From Solwaraspora sp. WMMA2056 (lineage in GTDB: Bacteria > Actinomycetota > Actinomycetes > Mycobacteriales > Micromonosporaceae): DNA of 64,000 nt. A program made the position numbers and the translations under genes. The stretch covers positions 868,001-932,000 of the forward strand of contig NZ_CP128360.1 in NCBI RefSeq assembly GCF_030345095.1. The letters run 5' to 3'. Shown here piece after piece: positions 56,001 to 63,900 of this stretch. Position 1 is the first letter of the stretch; the number at the start of each line of letters is the position of its first letter. The notes beneath the pieces were generated by a model. It did no database searches, had not been told where the DNA came from, and saw only the letters and a program-made list of their open reading frames with translations.

Positions 56001-56050
56001 TCGGTGTGGAGCGGGTGACGGGAATCGAACCCGCACTGTCAGCTTGGGAA
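55986..56050. repeat. att-like direct repeat, right copy
   Basis: Identical to 54986-55050. Lies within the intact tRNA-Gly gene and its 3' flank. Confidence 0.85.
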
Positions 56051-56080
56051 GCTGATGTTCTGCCATTGAACTACACCCGC
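56007..56080 (-). tRNA. tRNA-Gly (anticodon CCC)
   Basis: 74 nt including an encoded CCA (56007-56009). The cloverleaf is complete: acceptor GCGGGTG/CACCCGC, D-arm GTTC/GAAC, anticodon arm TCAGC-TTCCCAA-GCTGA giving anticodon CCC, T-arm GCGGG-TTCGATT-CCCGT. The 3' half is duplicated at 55007-55050. Confidence 0.97.
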
Positions 56081-56174
56081 GAGCGGCCCTACTCTACCCT
56101 GTCGGCCGCCCTGGTGCGCAACGCCCTCACGCCCGGCTCGTCGAGACGACCGGCGGTCGGGCGACGAGTGTCGA

Positions 56175-56690
56175 TCAGCAGGCGACCGCAGCCGCCGCCT
56201 CGTGGGGAACGGGGGTGCCGCTGGCCGGGTCGATCCAGACCTGCACCGCAGGCTCCAGCGCGATCGTGGTGGCGGGGCCGGCGCCGGTGCCGTGCCGGGC
56301 GACCATCGCCACGTCGACGGTGAACTCGAACAGTCGCCAGTCCACGTGCGGCACGGCACGCGCGGAGCGGGCGAGTCGGGCGACGGTGGCGACGTCGGTG
56401 ACCGGGCGCGCGCGGCCGGCGAGGTACGCCTCGTCGTCGCTCTCCTCCGGCGGGAACGAGTGCAGCGCGTACCGCCCGTCGCGCTCCAGGTCGCGACGCT
56501 TGGGCGAGTCGACGATGAAGCAGAACAACCCGTCCTTGGTGATCACGGGCGAGACCGGATGAACCCGGGGGCCACCGTCGGCACGCACCGTCGCCAGGTA
56601 GCCGAGACCGGGGCCGTACTGCTGCATGAGAAGCCGGATCGCCGTGGCCAGGCGGGGCTCGTCGGCTGCGAACTGGGACCAGGTTGCCAT
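56175..56690 (-). CDS. Pyridoxamine 5'-phosphate oxidase-family protein
   Basis: 171 residues from the ATG at 56690 (an ATG at 56711 lies inside the LexA box). Split-barrel flavin fold: [20 protein letters not shown] with [20 protein letters not shown], then the basic [20 protein letters not shown]. Members bind FMN, F420 or heme; the cofactor is not decidable here. TAGAAT lies seven nt before the ATG and a perfect LexA box sits just upstream, so it is predicted to be a leaderless SOS gene. Next gene downstream on this strand is the tRNA-Gly. Confidence 0.85.
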   Translation of the reverse strand: MATWSQFAADEPRLATAIRLLMQQYGPGLGYLATVRADGGPRVHPVSPVITKDGLFCFIVDSPKRRDLERDGRYALHSFPPEESDDEAYLAGRARPVTDVATVARLARSARAVPHVDWRLFEFTVDVAMVARHGTGAGPATTIALEPAVQVWIDPASGTPVPHEAAAAVAC

Positions 56691-56697
56691 GCCGACC

Positions 56698-56703
56698 ATT
56701 CTA
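56698..56703 (-). promoter_or_regulatory. -10 box of the PNPOx gene
   Basis: TAGAAT on the minus strand, seven nt before the ATG at 56690, directly abutting the LexA box. Confidence 0.6.
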
Positions 56704-56719
56704 TCGAACATGTGTTCGA
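56704..56719. promoter_or_regulatory. LexA (SOS) box
   Basis: TCGAACATGTGTTCGA, a perfect match to the actinobacterial consensus TCGAAC-N4-GTTCGA. It fills the spacer between the -35 region and -10 of the PNPOx-family gene, where LexA would block RNA polymerase. dcd starts 86 bp away in the other direction. Confidence 0.88.
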
Positions 56720-56792
56720 AGAGATAGTCGGAACGCGGCGTGTCCGCCCTCGACGATCACCCCAGCCGGCGAGGTGCCCGGCCGAGGGTCGC

Positions 56793-56798
56793 TATGGT
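56793..56798 (+). promoter_or_regulatory. -10 box of dcd, leaderless pattern
   Basis: TATGGT six nt before the dcd ATG. Confidence 0.55.
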
Positions 56799-56804
56799 GT
56801 GACG

Positions 56805-57383
56805 ATGCTCCTCTCCGACCGGGACATCGTCGCGGAGACCAAGACCGGCGGGCTCTCCCTCGAACCGTTCGAGCCTGCGCTCATCCAGCCGTCGAGCATC
56901 GACGTCCGGCTCGACCGGTACTTCCGGGTGTTCAACAACCACCTGTACACCCACATCGACCCGGCGACCCGGCAGGACGATCTGACGTCGCAGGTCGAGG
57001 TGCCCGACGGCGACCCGTTCGTGCTGCACCCCGGCGAGTTCGTGCTCGCCTCGACGCTCGAGGTCGTCTCACTCGGCGACGCACTCGCCGCCCGGTTGGA
57101 GGGCAAGTCCAGCCTGGGCCGGCTCGGGCTGCTCACCCACTCGACCGCCGGCTTCATCGACCCGGGCTTCTCCGGCCACGTCACGCTCGAACTGTCCAAC
57201 GTCGCGAACCTGCCGATCAAGCTGTGGCCCGGCATGAAGATCGGCCAGCTCTGCATCTTCCGGCTGTCGTCGACCGCCGAGCATCCGTACGGGTCGTCGG
57301 TCTACGGCTCCCGCTACCAGGGACAGCGCGGACCTACCCCGAGCCGGTCCTGGCAGCAGTGGCGGACCTGGCCGACCAGCTGA
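56805..57383 (+). CDS. dcd: dCTP deaminase
   Basis: 192 residues, full length. Deaminates dCTP on the route to dUMP; actinobacterial members may be bifunctional (deaminase plus dUTPase). Motifs: [20 protein letters not shown] near 28, [11 protein letters not shown] near 100 and [20 protein letters not shown] near 113. The C-terminal lid is [15 protein letters not shown]. The start at 56805 fits the leaderless promoter; the open frame upstream is not coding. Convergent with the NlpC/P60 gene through a terminator. Confidence 0.96.
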   Translation: MLLSDRDIVAETKTGGLSLEPFEPALIQPSSIDVRLDRYFRVFNNHLYTHIDPATRQDDLTSQVEVPDGDPFVLHPGEFVLASTLEVVSLGDALAARLEGKSSLGRLGLLTHSTAGFIDPGFSGHVTLELSNVANLPIKLWPGMKIGQLCIFRLSSTAEHPYGSSVYGSRYQGQRGPTPSRSWQQWRTWPTS

Positions 57384-57403
57384 GCCAGCGCGGGCAGGTA
57401 GCG

Positions 57404-57448
57404 AAAGACGCCCTCCCAGGCCGGGGGGAGACCTGGGAGAGCGTCTTT
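57404..57448. terminator. Bidirectional hairpin with T-run
   Basis: AAAGACGC and TCCCAGG arms paired with CCTGGGA and GCGTCTTT, with a single mismatch; T-rich on both strands. Lies between dcd and the convergent NlpC/P60 gene. Confidence 0.8.
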
Positions 57449-57517
57449 CTGGTGGCCGGTGCTGCCGCGCAACGGGGGGATCCGCGACATGCGCCAGGCC
57501 ATGGGGAGGAGTGAGGT

Positions 57518-58549
57518 CTAGCCGGGCCTTCCGTAGCTGTGGATGCCGGAGCCGAGCTTGCGCATCGCGATCGGCTCGCCGGCCTGCGAGGCGTGCACGA
57601 TCCAGCCGTCGCCGACGTACATTCCGACATGGGACAGGCTGTAGTAGAAGACGAGGTCGCCGGGGCGCAGCTCGTCACGGCTGATGTTCCTGGTCACCTG
57701 CCGCTGACGTGCCGCGTTGTGCGGCAGTGAGACGCCGCCCTGCCGCCAGGCGGCCAGGGTCAACCCGGAACAGTCGTAACCGCTCGGGCCGGCGGATCCC
57801 CAGATGTACGGCTTGCCGATCTGCGCGCAGGCGAAGGTGACCGCCTTTCCGGCGGCTCCCCCCGGGTAGGTCGCCGGGCAGGGTGCCGGGCGCAGCGAGC
57901 CCAGGCTGGTGGACGATCCGTACGCCTGCAGTCGCAGCTCCTGGAGCCGGTCGACCTCGGCGTCGATCTCCTTGGCCTTCGCGGACAGCTGCGCCTCGGT
58001 GCTGGTCAACTCGACGATCAGTTGGTCCAGCGGAGCTTTCTCCGCGGCGTACTTCTCCTTGAGGTCGACCACGGCCTGGACGTCGCGGGCCTGCCGGCGG
58101 GCGAACTGGTCGAGCAGTTCCAGCTGGTCGGCGAGGTGGGTCGGCTTGCCGCTGGTCAGGATCGCGCTGAACGCCGACGGGCTGCCGCCCTTGTACGACC
58201 GGGCGGCGAACTCGCTGACCCGGTCCATCGCGAGGTCGATCTGGACCTGCAGCGGTTGGATCTTCTTCTGCAGCGCCTCGGCCTGCTTCTTCTTGGCTGT
58301 GAGGTCCTGCCGTACGGCGTTGTGCCGTTCGATGGTGGGCTCCAGCTCGGCCCAGACCTCGTCGATCTGCGCTTCGATCTCCGCCACGGTCTGTTGCGCC
58401 TGGGCGGGTGCGGGTGCGCCGGTCAGCAGCAGGCCGATGCTGGTGGTGACGGCGATCGCGCCCTGGAGGAGGCGTCGACGGGTGTTCCGGACTGTCCGGA
58501 GGTGGTCCTGGTCGGACCATCCGGATCGCCGAGGGGCTGTCGTAGCCAC
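57518..58549 (-). CDS. NlpC/P60 cell-wall hydrolase (riboswitch-controlled)
   Basis: 343 residues from the GTG at 58549, AAGGAG upstream. Signal peptide (LLQGAIAVTTSIGLLLTGAP then AQA), a long coiled coil (about 55-205) and an NlpC/P60 domain with catalytic Cys in YDCSGLTLAAW, His in SHVGMYVGDG, and third residue in WIVHAS. Such RipA-like endopeptidases cut peptidoglycan stems during growth and division. The c-di-AMP riboswitch in its leader ties expression to that nucleotide. Related to the next gene (58953). Confidence 0.93.
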   Translation of the reverse strand: MATTAPRRSGWSDQDHLRTVRNTRRRLLQGAIAVTTSIGLLLTGAPAPAQAQQTVAEIEAQIDEVWAELEPTIERHNAVRQDLTAKKKQAEALQKKIQPLQVQIDLAMDRVSEFAARSYKGGSPSAFSAILTSGKPTHLADQLELLDQFARRQARDVQAVVDLKEKYAAEKAPLDQLIVELTSTEAQLSAKAKEIDAEVDRLQELRLQAYGSSTSLGSLRPAPCPATYPGGAAGKAVTFACAQIGKPYIWGSAGPSGYDCSGLTLAAWRQGGVSLPHNAARQRQVTRNISRDELRPGDLVFYYSLSHVGMYVGDGWIVHASQAGEPIAMRKLGSGIHSYGRPG

Positions 58550-58568
58550 CAGGACTCCTTCTCCCCAG

Positions 58569-58690
58569 ACCGCCTACCGGGTTAGCTGACGGGTTCGGGC
58601 GGAAAGGAGACGCCCTACCACAGACGACGCTGTGGATTCACCCCGGTTCCGTGGGTCCCCGGCTCGCCGTGTCGCTGACGATTTGGCGGT
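58569..58690 (-). promoter_or_regulatory. c-di-AMP riboswitch (ydaO/yuaA class)
   Basis: Read on the minus strand: P1 arms ACCGCC/GGCGGT, conserved CGGGGACCCA and GGGGTGAATCC, TAGGG, then CCGAACCCGTCAGCTAACC near the 3' side. This matches the ydaO consensus closely. It ends 19 nt upstream of the NlpC/P60 start. No separate expression platform is obvious, so control may be translational or through folding of the ribosome site. Confidence 0.93.
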
Positions 58691-58952
58691 GTCAGGCCGA
58701 GGTCAACCGGGCTGGTTGACGTCCTCCCGACTCGACGATCCCCAAGGGTAGAGAGGGCCGTTCTCGTCACGCAAGCGAGGTGACTACTCATTTCTCAACG
58801 TACTCGATCGATTGCTAGTCGTATATCACCCGCCGTCGTTCACGCGTTCGAAGAACAGGGTCCAGCCGGTCCGAAAGTGCCGGTCCGGACGATCGATGAT
58901 CGCCGACCGCCCCGCACTTTCGGACCGTACCGGCCGACGTTGACCTGCACGT
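58691..58952. other. Leader/promoter region and terminator
   Basis: Between the riboswitch and the next NlpC/P60 gene. AT-rich patches at about 58775-58835 (gctagtcgtatatcac) probably include the minus-strand promoter of the riboswitch transcript; the terminator of the upstream gene is at 58867-58927. No ORF. Confidence 0.5.
58867..58927 (-). terminator. Long-stem hairpin after the second NlpC/P60 gene
   Basis: 14-bp perfect arms CGGTCCGAAAGTGC/GCACTTTCGGACCG enclosing a second, smaller CGGTC/GACCG pair; 26 bp past the stop. Confidence 0.75.
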
Positions 58953-59993
58953 TCAGCCGACGCGCTTGAATCCGACCACCGGCATGTTGTCGATATTCTC
59001 CATTTGCACGGGTTGTCCCGGACGTGGCGCGTGCACCATCATGCCGTTGCCAATGTAGAGACCTACGTGACGCAGATCACTGAAGAAAAAGACAAGATCA
59101 CCTGGGCGCGCCTCCGACCGACTGACCGTCGAACCCTGGTTCCACTGCGCGCCGGTGAAGTGGGTCAGCCCGACACCCGCACTCGCCCACGCGTACTGCG
59201 TCAGACCTGAGCAGTCGAACGCGTTAGGACCGGTGGCACCCCAGACGTACGGCTTGCCGATCTGCGCGCACGCCGTACCGACCGCGACCCCCGCCGCCCC
59301 GCCGACCGATGCGGCCGGGCACGGCCCGGACGCCCCGGAACCGCCCGTGAAACCGGTGGTCCGGTACGCGGCCAGCCGCGCCTGCTCCAGCCTGTCGATC
59401 TCGGCGTCGATCGTCTTGCGCTTGTCGGCCAGCTCCTCGTCCTGCGCCTTCTGCTGCGCGATCAGCTCGTCGAGCGCCTGCCGCTCGGCAAGGTAGCGGT
59501 CGCGGGTCTCGATCACCGTCGCGATCTGCTGCTGACGCCGCTTGGAGATCCGGTCCAGCACCAGCAGCTGATCAGCGAGACTGGTCGGCGAACCGGTCTT
59601 CAGCAACGCGTTGAGTTCGCTCGACGGACCGGTGCGGTAGTAGCTGTTGGCCACCTCGCCGATCTCGTCAGCGGCAAGACTGGCCTGCAACGACAGTGGC
59701 GCGATCCGCTTGTCGAGTTCAGCGGCCTTTTTCTGGTTGGCCTTGAGTTCGCTGCGAACTTTGTTGTACTGCTCGATCACCGGTTCCAGCTTCAGCCACT
59801 GGGCGTCCAGTTCGGCTTCGATCTCCGCCAGAGAGGGTTGGGCGGCCACCGGGGCAGCCGGCCCCACGACCGCGGCCAGGACGAGCAGCAGGGCGACGAC
59901 ACCACGCCCGACAATGGGCGAACACTTCTTTGAGTCACCAGATAGAAACTTAAAGTAATCACCTGCGCGCGTACGGGTGAGCACACGTGCCAT
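58953..59993 (-). CDS. NlpC/P60 cell-wall hydrolase (second copy)
   Basis: 346 residues from the ATG at 59993, with AAGGAG nine nt upstream; an ATG seven codons earlier overlaps that ribosome site. Signal peptide (VVALLLVLAAVVGPAAPVAA), coiled coil (about 50-220) and NlpC/P60 domain: FDCSGLTQYAW, RHVGLYIGNG, MMVHAPRPG. Same architecture as 57518-58549 and clearly paralogous, but no ydaO riboswitch precedes it. Exported; presumably cleaves peptidoglycan cross-links. A hairpin in its leader (60025-60052) is noted elsewhere. Confidence 0.93.
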   Translation of the reverse strand: MARVLTRTRAGDYFKFLSGDSKKCSPIVGRGVVALLLVLAAVVGPAAPVAAQPSLAEIEAELDAQWLKLEPVIEQYNKVRSELKANQKKAAELDKRIAPLSLQASLAADEIGEVANSYYRTGPSSELNALLKTGSPTSLADQLLVLDRISKRRQQQIATVIETRDRYLAERQALDELIAQQKAQDEELADKRKTIDAEIDRLEQARLAAYRTTGFTGGSGASGPCPAASVGGAAGVAVGTACAQIGKPYVWGATGPNAFDCSGLTQYAWASAGVGLTHFTGAQWNQGSTVSRSEARPGDLVFFFSDLRHVGLYIGNGMMVHAPRPGQPVQMENIDNMPVVGFKRVG

Positions 59994-60024
59994 TGGCAGC
60001 GACTCCTTCATGAACGATCGCCGG

Positions 60025-60052
60025 GGCCTCCCGGGCGGGGGAAACGGAGGCC
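60025..60052. repeat. Inverted repeat in the leader of the second NlpC/P60 gene
   Basis: GGCCTCC/GGAGGCC, 7-bp arms with a 14-nt spacer, 30 bp upstream of the start codon. Possibly an RNA hairpin. Confidence 0.35.
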
Positions 60053-60160
60053 GACATTCGCAGCGGTCGGTGCACCACCCTATTGGAAGGATGCGCATTC
60101 GCTCAAGGCTGGGGATCCACCCACCGCACCACATGACCGGCAGCGTCCATCCGATCACGC

Positions 60161-60166
60161 TAGCGT
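60161..60166 (+). promoter_or_regulatory. -10 box of the GPP34 gene, leaderless pattern
   Basis: TAGCGT six nt before the ATG at 60173. It lies inside the perfect 14-bp palindrome TCACGCTAGCGTGA (60155-60168), which may be an operator. Confidence 0.5.
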
Positions 60167-60172
60167 GACACG

Positions 60173-60892
60173 ATGACGACACTCAGCCTTCCCGAAGAGT
60201 TGGTGCTCCTGGGTCACGACGACTCCGGCACCGTACTGATCGCCACCGACGACCTCGACCACAGCGTCGCCGGCGCCGTACTGTGCGACCTCGCCGCGAC
60301 CGGCCACCTCGACCTCGACGTCGACGGCCGGGTCACCGCAGGCGGCGAACGCGCACCCGACCCGCTCGGCACCGACCCGTTGCTCGAGGCCACCTGGCAC
60401 AGAATTCACGCAGCGGCCCGGCAACCGCCGGAACACTGGGTGACCGCCCTCGCACCCGGGCTGGTCGACCGGGTGCTCGACACGCTCACCGAGGCCGGCC
60501 TGCTCCGGCGTGAGCAGGGTCGGGTGCCGATCCTGCGGCGTACCCGCTACCCGACGCCGGACGGCACGACCCCGGAGCCCGAGACCGAGGCACGGCAACG
60601 GCTCCTGACCGCCCGCCGGGGCAACGGACCGGTCGGTGCCCGTACCGCCGCGCTGGCCGGGCTCCTCGATGCCCTCGACGCGCTGCGGATCCTCGGGCAC
60701 ACCGACGCGCAAGCCGCCGGTACAGACACCGGTACGGACGGTGGCGCCGCGGACTGGCCTCAGCGGTGCCTGGCCCGGTACCCGTCGGTGGAGTGGGCGG
60801 TGGCCGCCACCCGTACCGTGCTCGACGAGCGCCGGGGCAGGATCGCGCGCGGTGTGTTCATCGCGACGAACGTCGCGAGCGGCGGGAGCTGA
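60173..60892 (+). CDS. GPP34 (GOLPH3/Vps74-like) family protein
   Basis: 239 residues. LSLPEELVLLGHDDSG at the start and LLDALDALRILGHTDA near 165 are typical of the actinobacterial GPP34 family, which shares the fold of eukaryotic GOLPH3 (PI4P-binding Golgi protein). Soluble, alpha-helical. Role in bacteria unknown; membrane-lipid binding is a reasonable inference. Leaderless-type promoter with a palindrome. The 3' end overlaps the convergent VanZ gene by 35 bp. Confidence 0.88.
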   Translation: MTTLSLPEELVLLGHDDSGTVLIATDDLDHSVAGAVLCDLAATGHLDLDVDGRVTAGGERAPDPLGTDPLLEATWHRIHAAARQPPEHWVTALAPGLVDRVLDTLTEAGLLRREQGRVPILRRTRYPTPDGTTPEPETEARQRLLTARRGNGPVGARTAALAGLLDALDALRILGHTDAQAAGTDTGTDGGAADWPQRCLARYPSVEWAVAATRTVLDERRGRIARGVFIATNVASGGS

Positions 60893-61463
60893 CCGGCCCG
60901 GAGCCGACCACCCGCCAGCCCACCGCCACGACCCCGCCGGCGGCCGCACCGAGCAGGACGCCCGTGGCGTTGTTGACCCAGTCGTAGCCGACGCATTCCC
61001 GCCCCAGCCCGGACACCGCCTGGGCCAGCTCCACCCCGGCCGGTGCCAGCAGCAGCAACCCGGTGGCGAGCACCGGTCGACGTACCGCCAGCACCGTGCA
61101 GAAGGCCAGCGGTACGAACATCGCGACGTTGCCGACCCGCTCGCCGAGCGAATCCACCGTGACCAGCCCGGACCAGAGCACGGCCGGGTCGGTCAACGAC
61201 CGGGCGCAGGCCGCGATCACGGCGGCGTCCGGCCCGGAGACCGAGACCCCGGGAGCCAGCGGTACGCCGGTGCCGACCGGTGCCGGAGGCAGGGTGAGCG
61301 CGGCGACCGCCGCCGCACCCAGCAGCATGCCCAGGGTGGGCCAGCGGGCCCAGCCGAGCCGGCGGGCCAGTGGCCGGTGGACCAGCACGCCGACGACGGC
61401 GAGAGTCGCCAGGGTCAGGAACGGCCAGGGTTGGGAGAGGAACTCACGGGCCCAACCCAGCAC
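60858..61463 (-). CDS. VanZ-family membrane protein
   Basis: 201 residues from the GTG at 61463, with GGGAGA upstream. Five membrane helices; family features NVAMFVPLAFCTVLAVRRPV, PAGVELAQ, and YDWVNNATGVLLGAAAGG (D-x-x-N-N/T-x-G) near 170. VanZ-like proteins relate to teicoplanin resistance in enterococci, but most chromosomal members have no known role, and no glycopeptide cluster is here. It begins 10 bp after etfD and is likely in its operon. Confidence 0.87.
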   Translation of the reverse strand: MLGWAREFLSQPWPFLTLATLAVVGVLVHRPLARRLGWARWPTLGMLLGAAAVAALTLPPAPVGTGVPLAPGVSVSGPDAAVIAACARSLTDPAVLWSGLVTVDSLGERVGNVAMFVPLAFCTVLAVRRPVLATGLLLLAPAGVELAQAVSGLGRECVGYDWVNNATGVLLGAAAGGVVAVGWRVVGSGPVSSRRSRRSSR

Positions 61464-61473
61464 CCGCTTCTCC

Positions 61474-63675
61474 CTACTCCTCGGCGGCCGTCGACGATGC
61501 TACCGCCGGCGTGACCGACCTGAGCAGCACGGTCGCCACATCGACGACCTCGACGCCCTCGCCCGCCGCGCCGCTGGACTGCTTTCCGGTGACCCCGTCA
61601 CCGAGCATGGTGAAGCAGAACGGGCAGCCGACGGCGATCGTCTGGGCACCGGTGGAGAGGGCTTCCTCGACCCGGTCGACGTTGACCCGTTTGCCGATCC
61701 GCTCCTCCATCCACATCCGCGCGCCACCGGCCCCGCAGCAGAACGACCGCTCCGAGTTGCGGGGCATCTCGCGTACCGCGTCGTCGGCACCGAGCGCGGC
61801 GCCGAGCACCTCGCGGGGTGGGCTGAAGACCCGGTTGTGCCGGCCCAGGTAGCAGGGGTCGTGGTAGGTCAGACCGCCGTCGACGGGGGTGACCGGGGTG
61901 AGCTTGCCGGTGGCGACCAGGTGGGCCAGCAGCTGCGTGTGGTGTACGACCTCGAAGTCGCCGCCGAGCTGCCCGTACTCGTTGCCGAGGGTGTTGAAGC
62001 AGTGCGGGCAGGTCGCGACGATCTTGCGCTTCGCCGGCTCCCGGTCGCCGAACGCCTCGTTGAGGGTCTCCACGTTCTGCTGGGCCAGCATCTGGAAGAC
62101 GAACTCGTTGCCGATGCGCCGGGCCGGGTCGCCGGAGCAGGTCTCGCCCTCGCCGAGGATGGCGAAGTCGACGCCGGCGGAGTGCAGCAGGGTCGCCACC
62201 GCCCGGGTGGTCTTCTTGGCCCGGTCCTCGAAGGCACCGGCGCAGCCGACCCAGAACAGGTACTCGAAGTCGTCCACCTCGCCGACCCGGGGCACCTCGA
62301 AGTCGAGGCCCTTGGTCCAGTCCTCGCGGGTGTTCGGCGGTGCGCCCCACGGGTTGCCCTTGTTCTCCAGGTTACGCAGCATCACGCCGGCCTCGCTGGG
62401 GAAGCTCGACTCGATCAGCACCTGGTAGCGACGCATGTCGACGATGTGGTCGACGTGCTCGATGTCGACCGGGCACTGCTCGACGCAGGCGCCACAGGTG
62501 GTGCAGGACCACAGCACGTCCGGGTCGATGACCCCGCCGTCGTCCGCCCCGCCGATCAGCGGGCGGTCGGCCTCGGCCAGGGCCAGGGCGTCGACCGTGG
62601 CGAGCTGCTCGGCGGTGGCCTTCTCCTCGCCGGTGAGGTCCTTGCCGCCGCCGGCGAGCAGGTACGGCGCCTTGGCGTACGCGTGGTCGCGCAGCGACAG
62701 TACGAGCAGCTTCGGTGACAGTGGCTTGCCGGTGTTCCAGGCCGGGCACTGCGACTGGCAGCGGCCGCACTCCGTACAGGTGGTGAAGTCGAGCAGACCC
62801 TTCCAGCTGAACTGTTCGACCTGGGCGACCCCGAACTGGTCTTTCTCGGGGTCGGCCTCTTCGAAGTCGAGCGGCTTGCCGTTGCTGGTCATCGGTCGCA
62901 GCGCGCCGAGGCCGGAGTTCGGTGTGCCCGGGTCCCGCTTGAAGTAGATGTTGAAGAAGGCGGCGAACCGGTGCCAGGCGACGCCCATGGTCAGGGTCAG
63001 CGCGATGACGATCAGCCAGGTCATCGAGATGAGGATCTTGACGAGGGCGGTGATGCTGATCGCCGCGTCTGAGGCGGGCAGCAGCGCACCGAGGGCGTGG
63101 CTGACCGGGGTGGCCCACACCGGGAAGTCGAAGTGGTCGGTGGCGACCCGGAAGCCGCGGATCAGGAACCCGCAGACCAGTACGGCGAGCACGACCGCTT
63201 CGACGAAGTAGCCCTGCCACATGGTGGAGCCGGTGAACCGGGAACGGCCGCCGGCCCGGCTCGGCCGGTTCGCCAGCCGGATGCCGATCAGCACCAGGAT
63301 GCCGGCCAGGCCGAGGATGGAGACGTACTCGGTCACCAGGCCGTAGAGCAGCCAGCCACCGATCACCGGGATGCCGCCGCCGGCGTCGACGACCTCGAAG
63401 TACGCCTCCAGCACCAGGATGGAGAGCAGGACGAAGGCGACCATGACGAACCAGTGCGCGGCGCCGACGACGCTCCAGCGCAGCATCCGGGTGTGGCCGA
63501 GGGTCTCGCGGAGCATCACGGTGGCGCGGGTCGCCGGGTCACCGGTGCGGGTGGGGTCGGGCTGGCCGAGCCGGATGATCGAGACGAACTGCCAGACCGC
63601 TCGGCCGGCGAGCGCCACCGCCACCACGGTGACGATGGCGGCGACGACCGTGGTGACGATCTGAACCGTGCCCAT
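61474..63675 (-). CDS. etfD: EtfD-like membrane Fe-S oxidoreductase
   Basis: 733 residues. About six membrane helices (1-270, heme b/NarI-like), two ferredoxin-type clusters (CTECGRCQSQCPAW about 297; CTTCGACVEQCP about 395) and two CCG domains (CPHCFNTLGNEY; CCGAGGARMWMEE). This is the architecture of mycobacterial EtfD (Rv0338c), which takes electrons from ETF (EtfBA) during fatty-acid beta-oxidation and passes them to the quinone pool. The upstream operator at 63751 is shared with the acyl-CoA dehydrogenase gene. No etfBA in the window. ATG at 63675. Confidence 0.88.
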   Translation of the reverse strand: MGTVQIVTTVVAAIVTVVAVALAGRAVWQFVSIIRLGQPDPTRTGDPATRATVMLRETLGHTRMLRWSVVGAAHWFVMVAFVLLSILVLEAYFEVVDAGGGIPVIGGWLLYGLVTEYVSILGLAGILVLIGIRLANRPSRAGGRSRFTGSTMWQGYFVEAVVLAVLVCGFLIRGFRVATDHFDFPVWATPVSHALGALLPASDAAISITALVKILISMTWLIVIALTLTMGVAWHRFAAFFNIYFKRDPGTPNSGLGALRPMTSNGKPLDFEEADPEKDQFGVAQVEQFSWKGLLDFTTCTECGRCQSQCPAWNTGKPLSPKLLVLSLRDHAYAKAPYLLAGGGKDLTGEEKATAEQLATVDALALAEADRPLIGGADDGGVIDPDVLWSCTTCGACVEQCPVDIEHVDHIVDMRRYQVLIESSFPSEAGVMLRNLENKGNPWGAPPNTREDWTKGLDFEVPRVGEVDDFEYLFWVGCAGAFEDRAKKTTRAVATLLHSAGVDFAILGEGETCSGDPARRIGNEFVFQMLAQQNVETLNEAFGDREPAKRKIVATCPHCFNTLGNEYGQLGGDFEVVHHTQLLAHLVATGKLTPVTPVDGGLTYHDPCYLGRHNRVFSPPREVLGAALGADDAVREMPRNSERSFCCGAGGARMWMEERIGKRVNVDRVEEALSTGAQTIAVGCPFCFTMLGDGVTGKQSSGAAGEGVEVVDVATVLLRSVTPAVASSTAAEE

Positions 63676-63750
63676 GCGCTGGCCTCCCGGTGTGCTGCGG
63701 ACGCGCGGCGGGTGACCGGGTCGCCGGTCCCGTCGTCAGCCTACCGTCAG

Positions 63751-63766
63751 GTTACCCGGCAGTAAC
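63751..63766. promoter_or_regulatory. Operator of etfD
   Basis: GTTACCCGGCAGTAAC, 13 of 16 identical to the acyl-CoA dehydrogenase element GTTACTGGTCAGTAAC at 49265. 75 bp upstream of the etfD start. Confidence 0.65.
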
Positions 63767-63900
63767 GTAAGGAGCAGCGTCACCGATCCGTCGGTCACCG
63801 CAACACTAGGGCAGCACCACGCCGAGCCGATCGGCCGGGGCGACCAAAACAGCAGGTCAGACCGCCAGCCAGCACCGGCTGGTCAGCCAAGGGGAGACCG

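Larger units (their letters stand above)
54986..56050. mobile_element. 1-kb tRNA-flanked unit carrying a toxin-antitoxin-like pair
   Basis: The unit is bounded by 65-bp identical direct repeats containing the tRNA-Gly(CCC) 3' half, exactly 1000 bp apart. It holds only the toxin-like and RHH genes and a terminator, with no integrase. The similarity of the two copies extends further left (54812 onward), so it could be a remnant of serial integrations at the tRNA or of a tandem duplication of a TA-tRNA unit. Confidence 0.5.

Noticed and set aside
60858-61463. Glycopeptide resistance from the VanZ protein
   Set aside because: No vanHAX or regulatory genes; VanZ-fold proteins are common and mostly unrelated to resistance.
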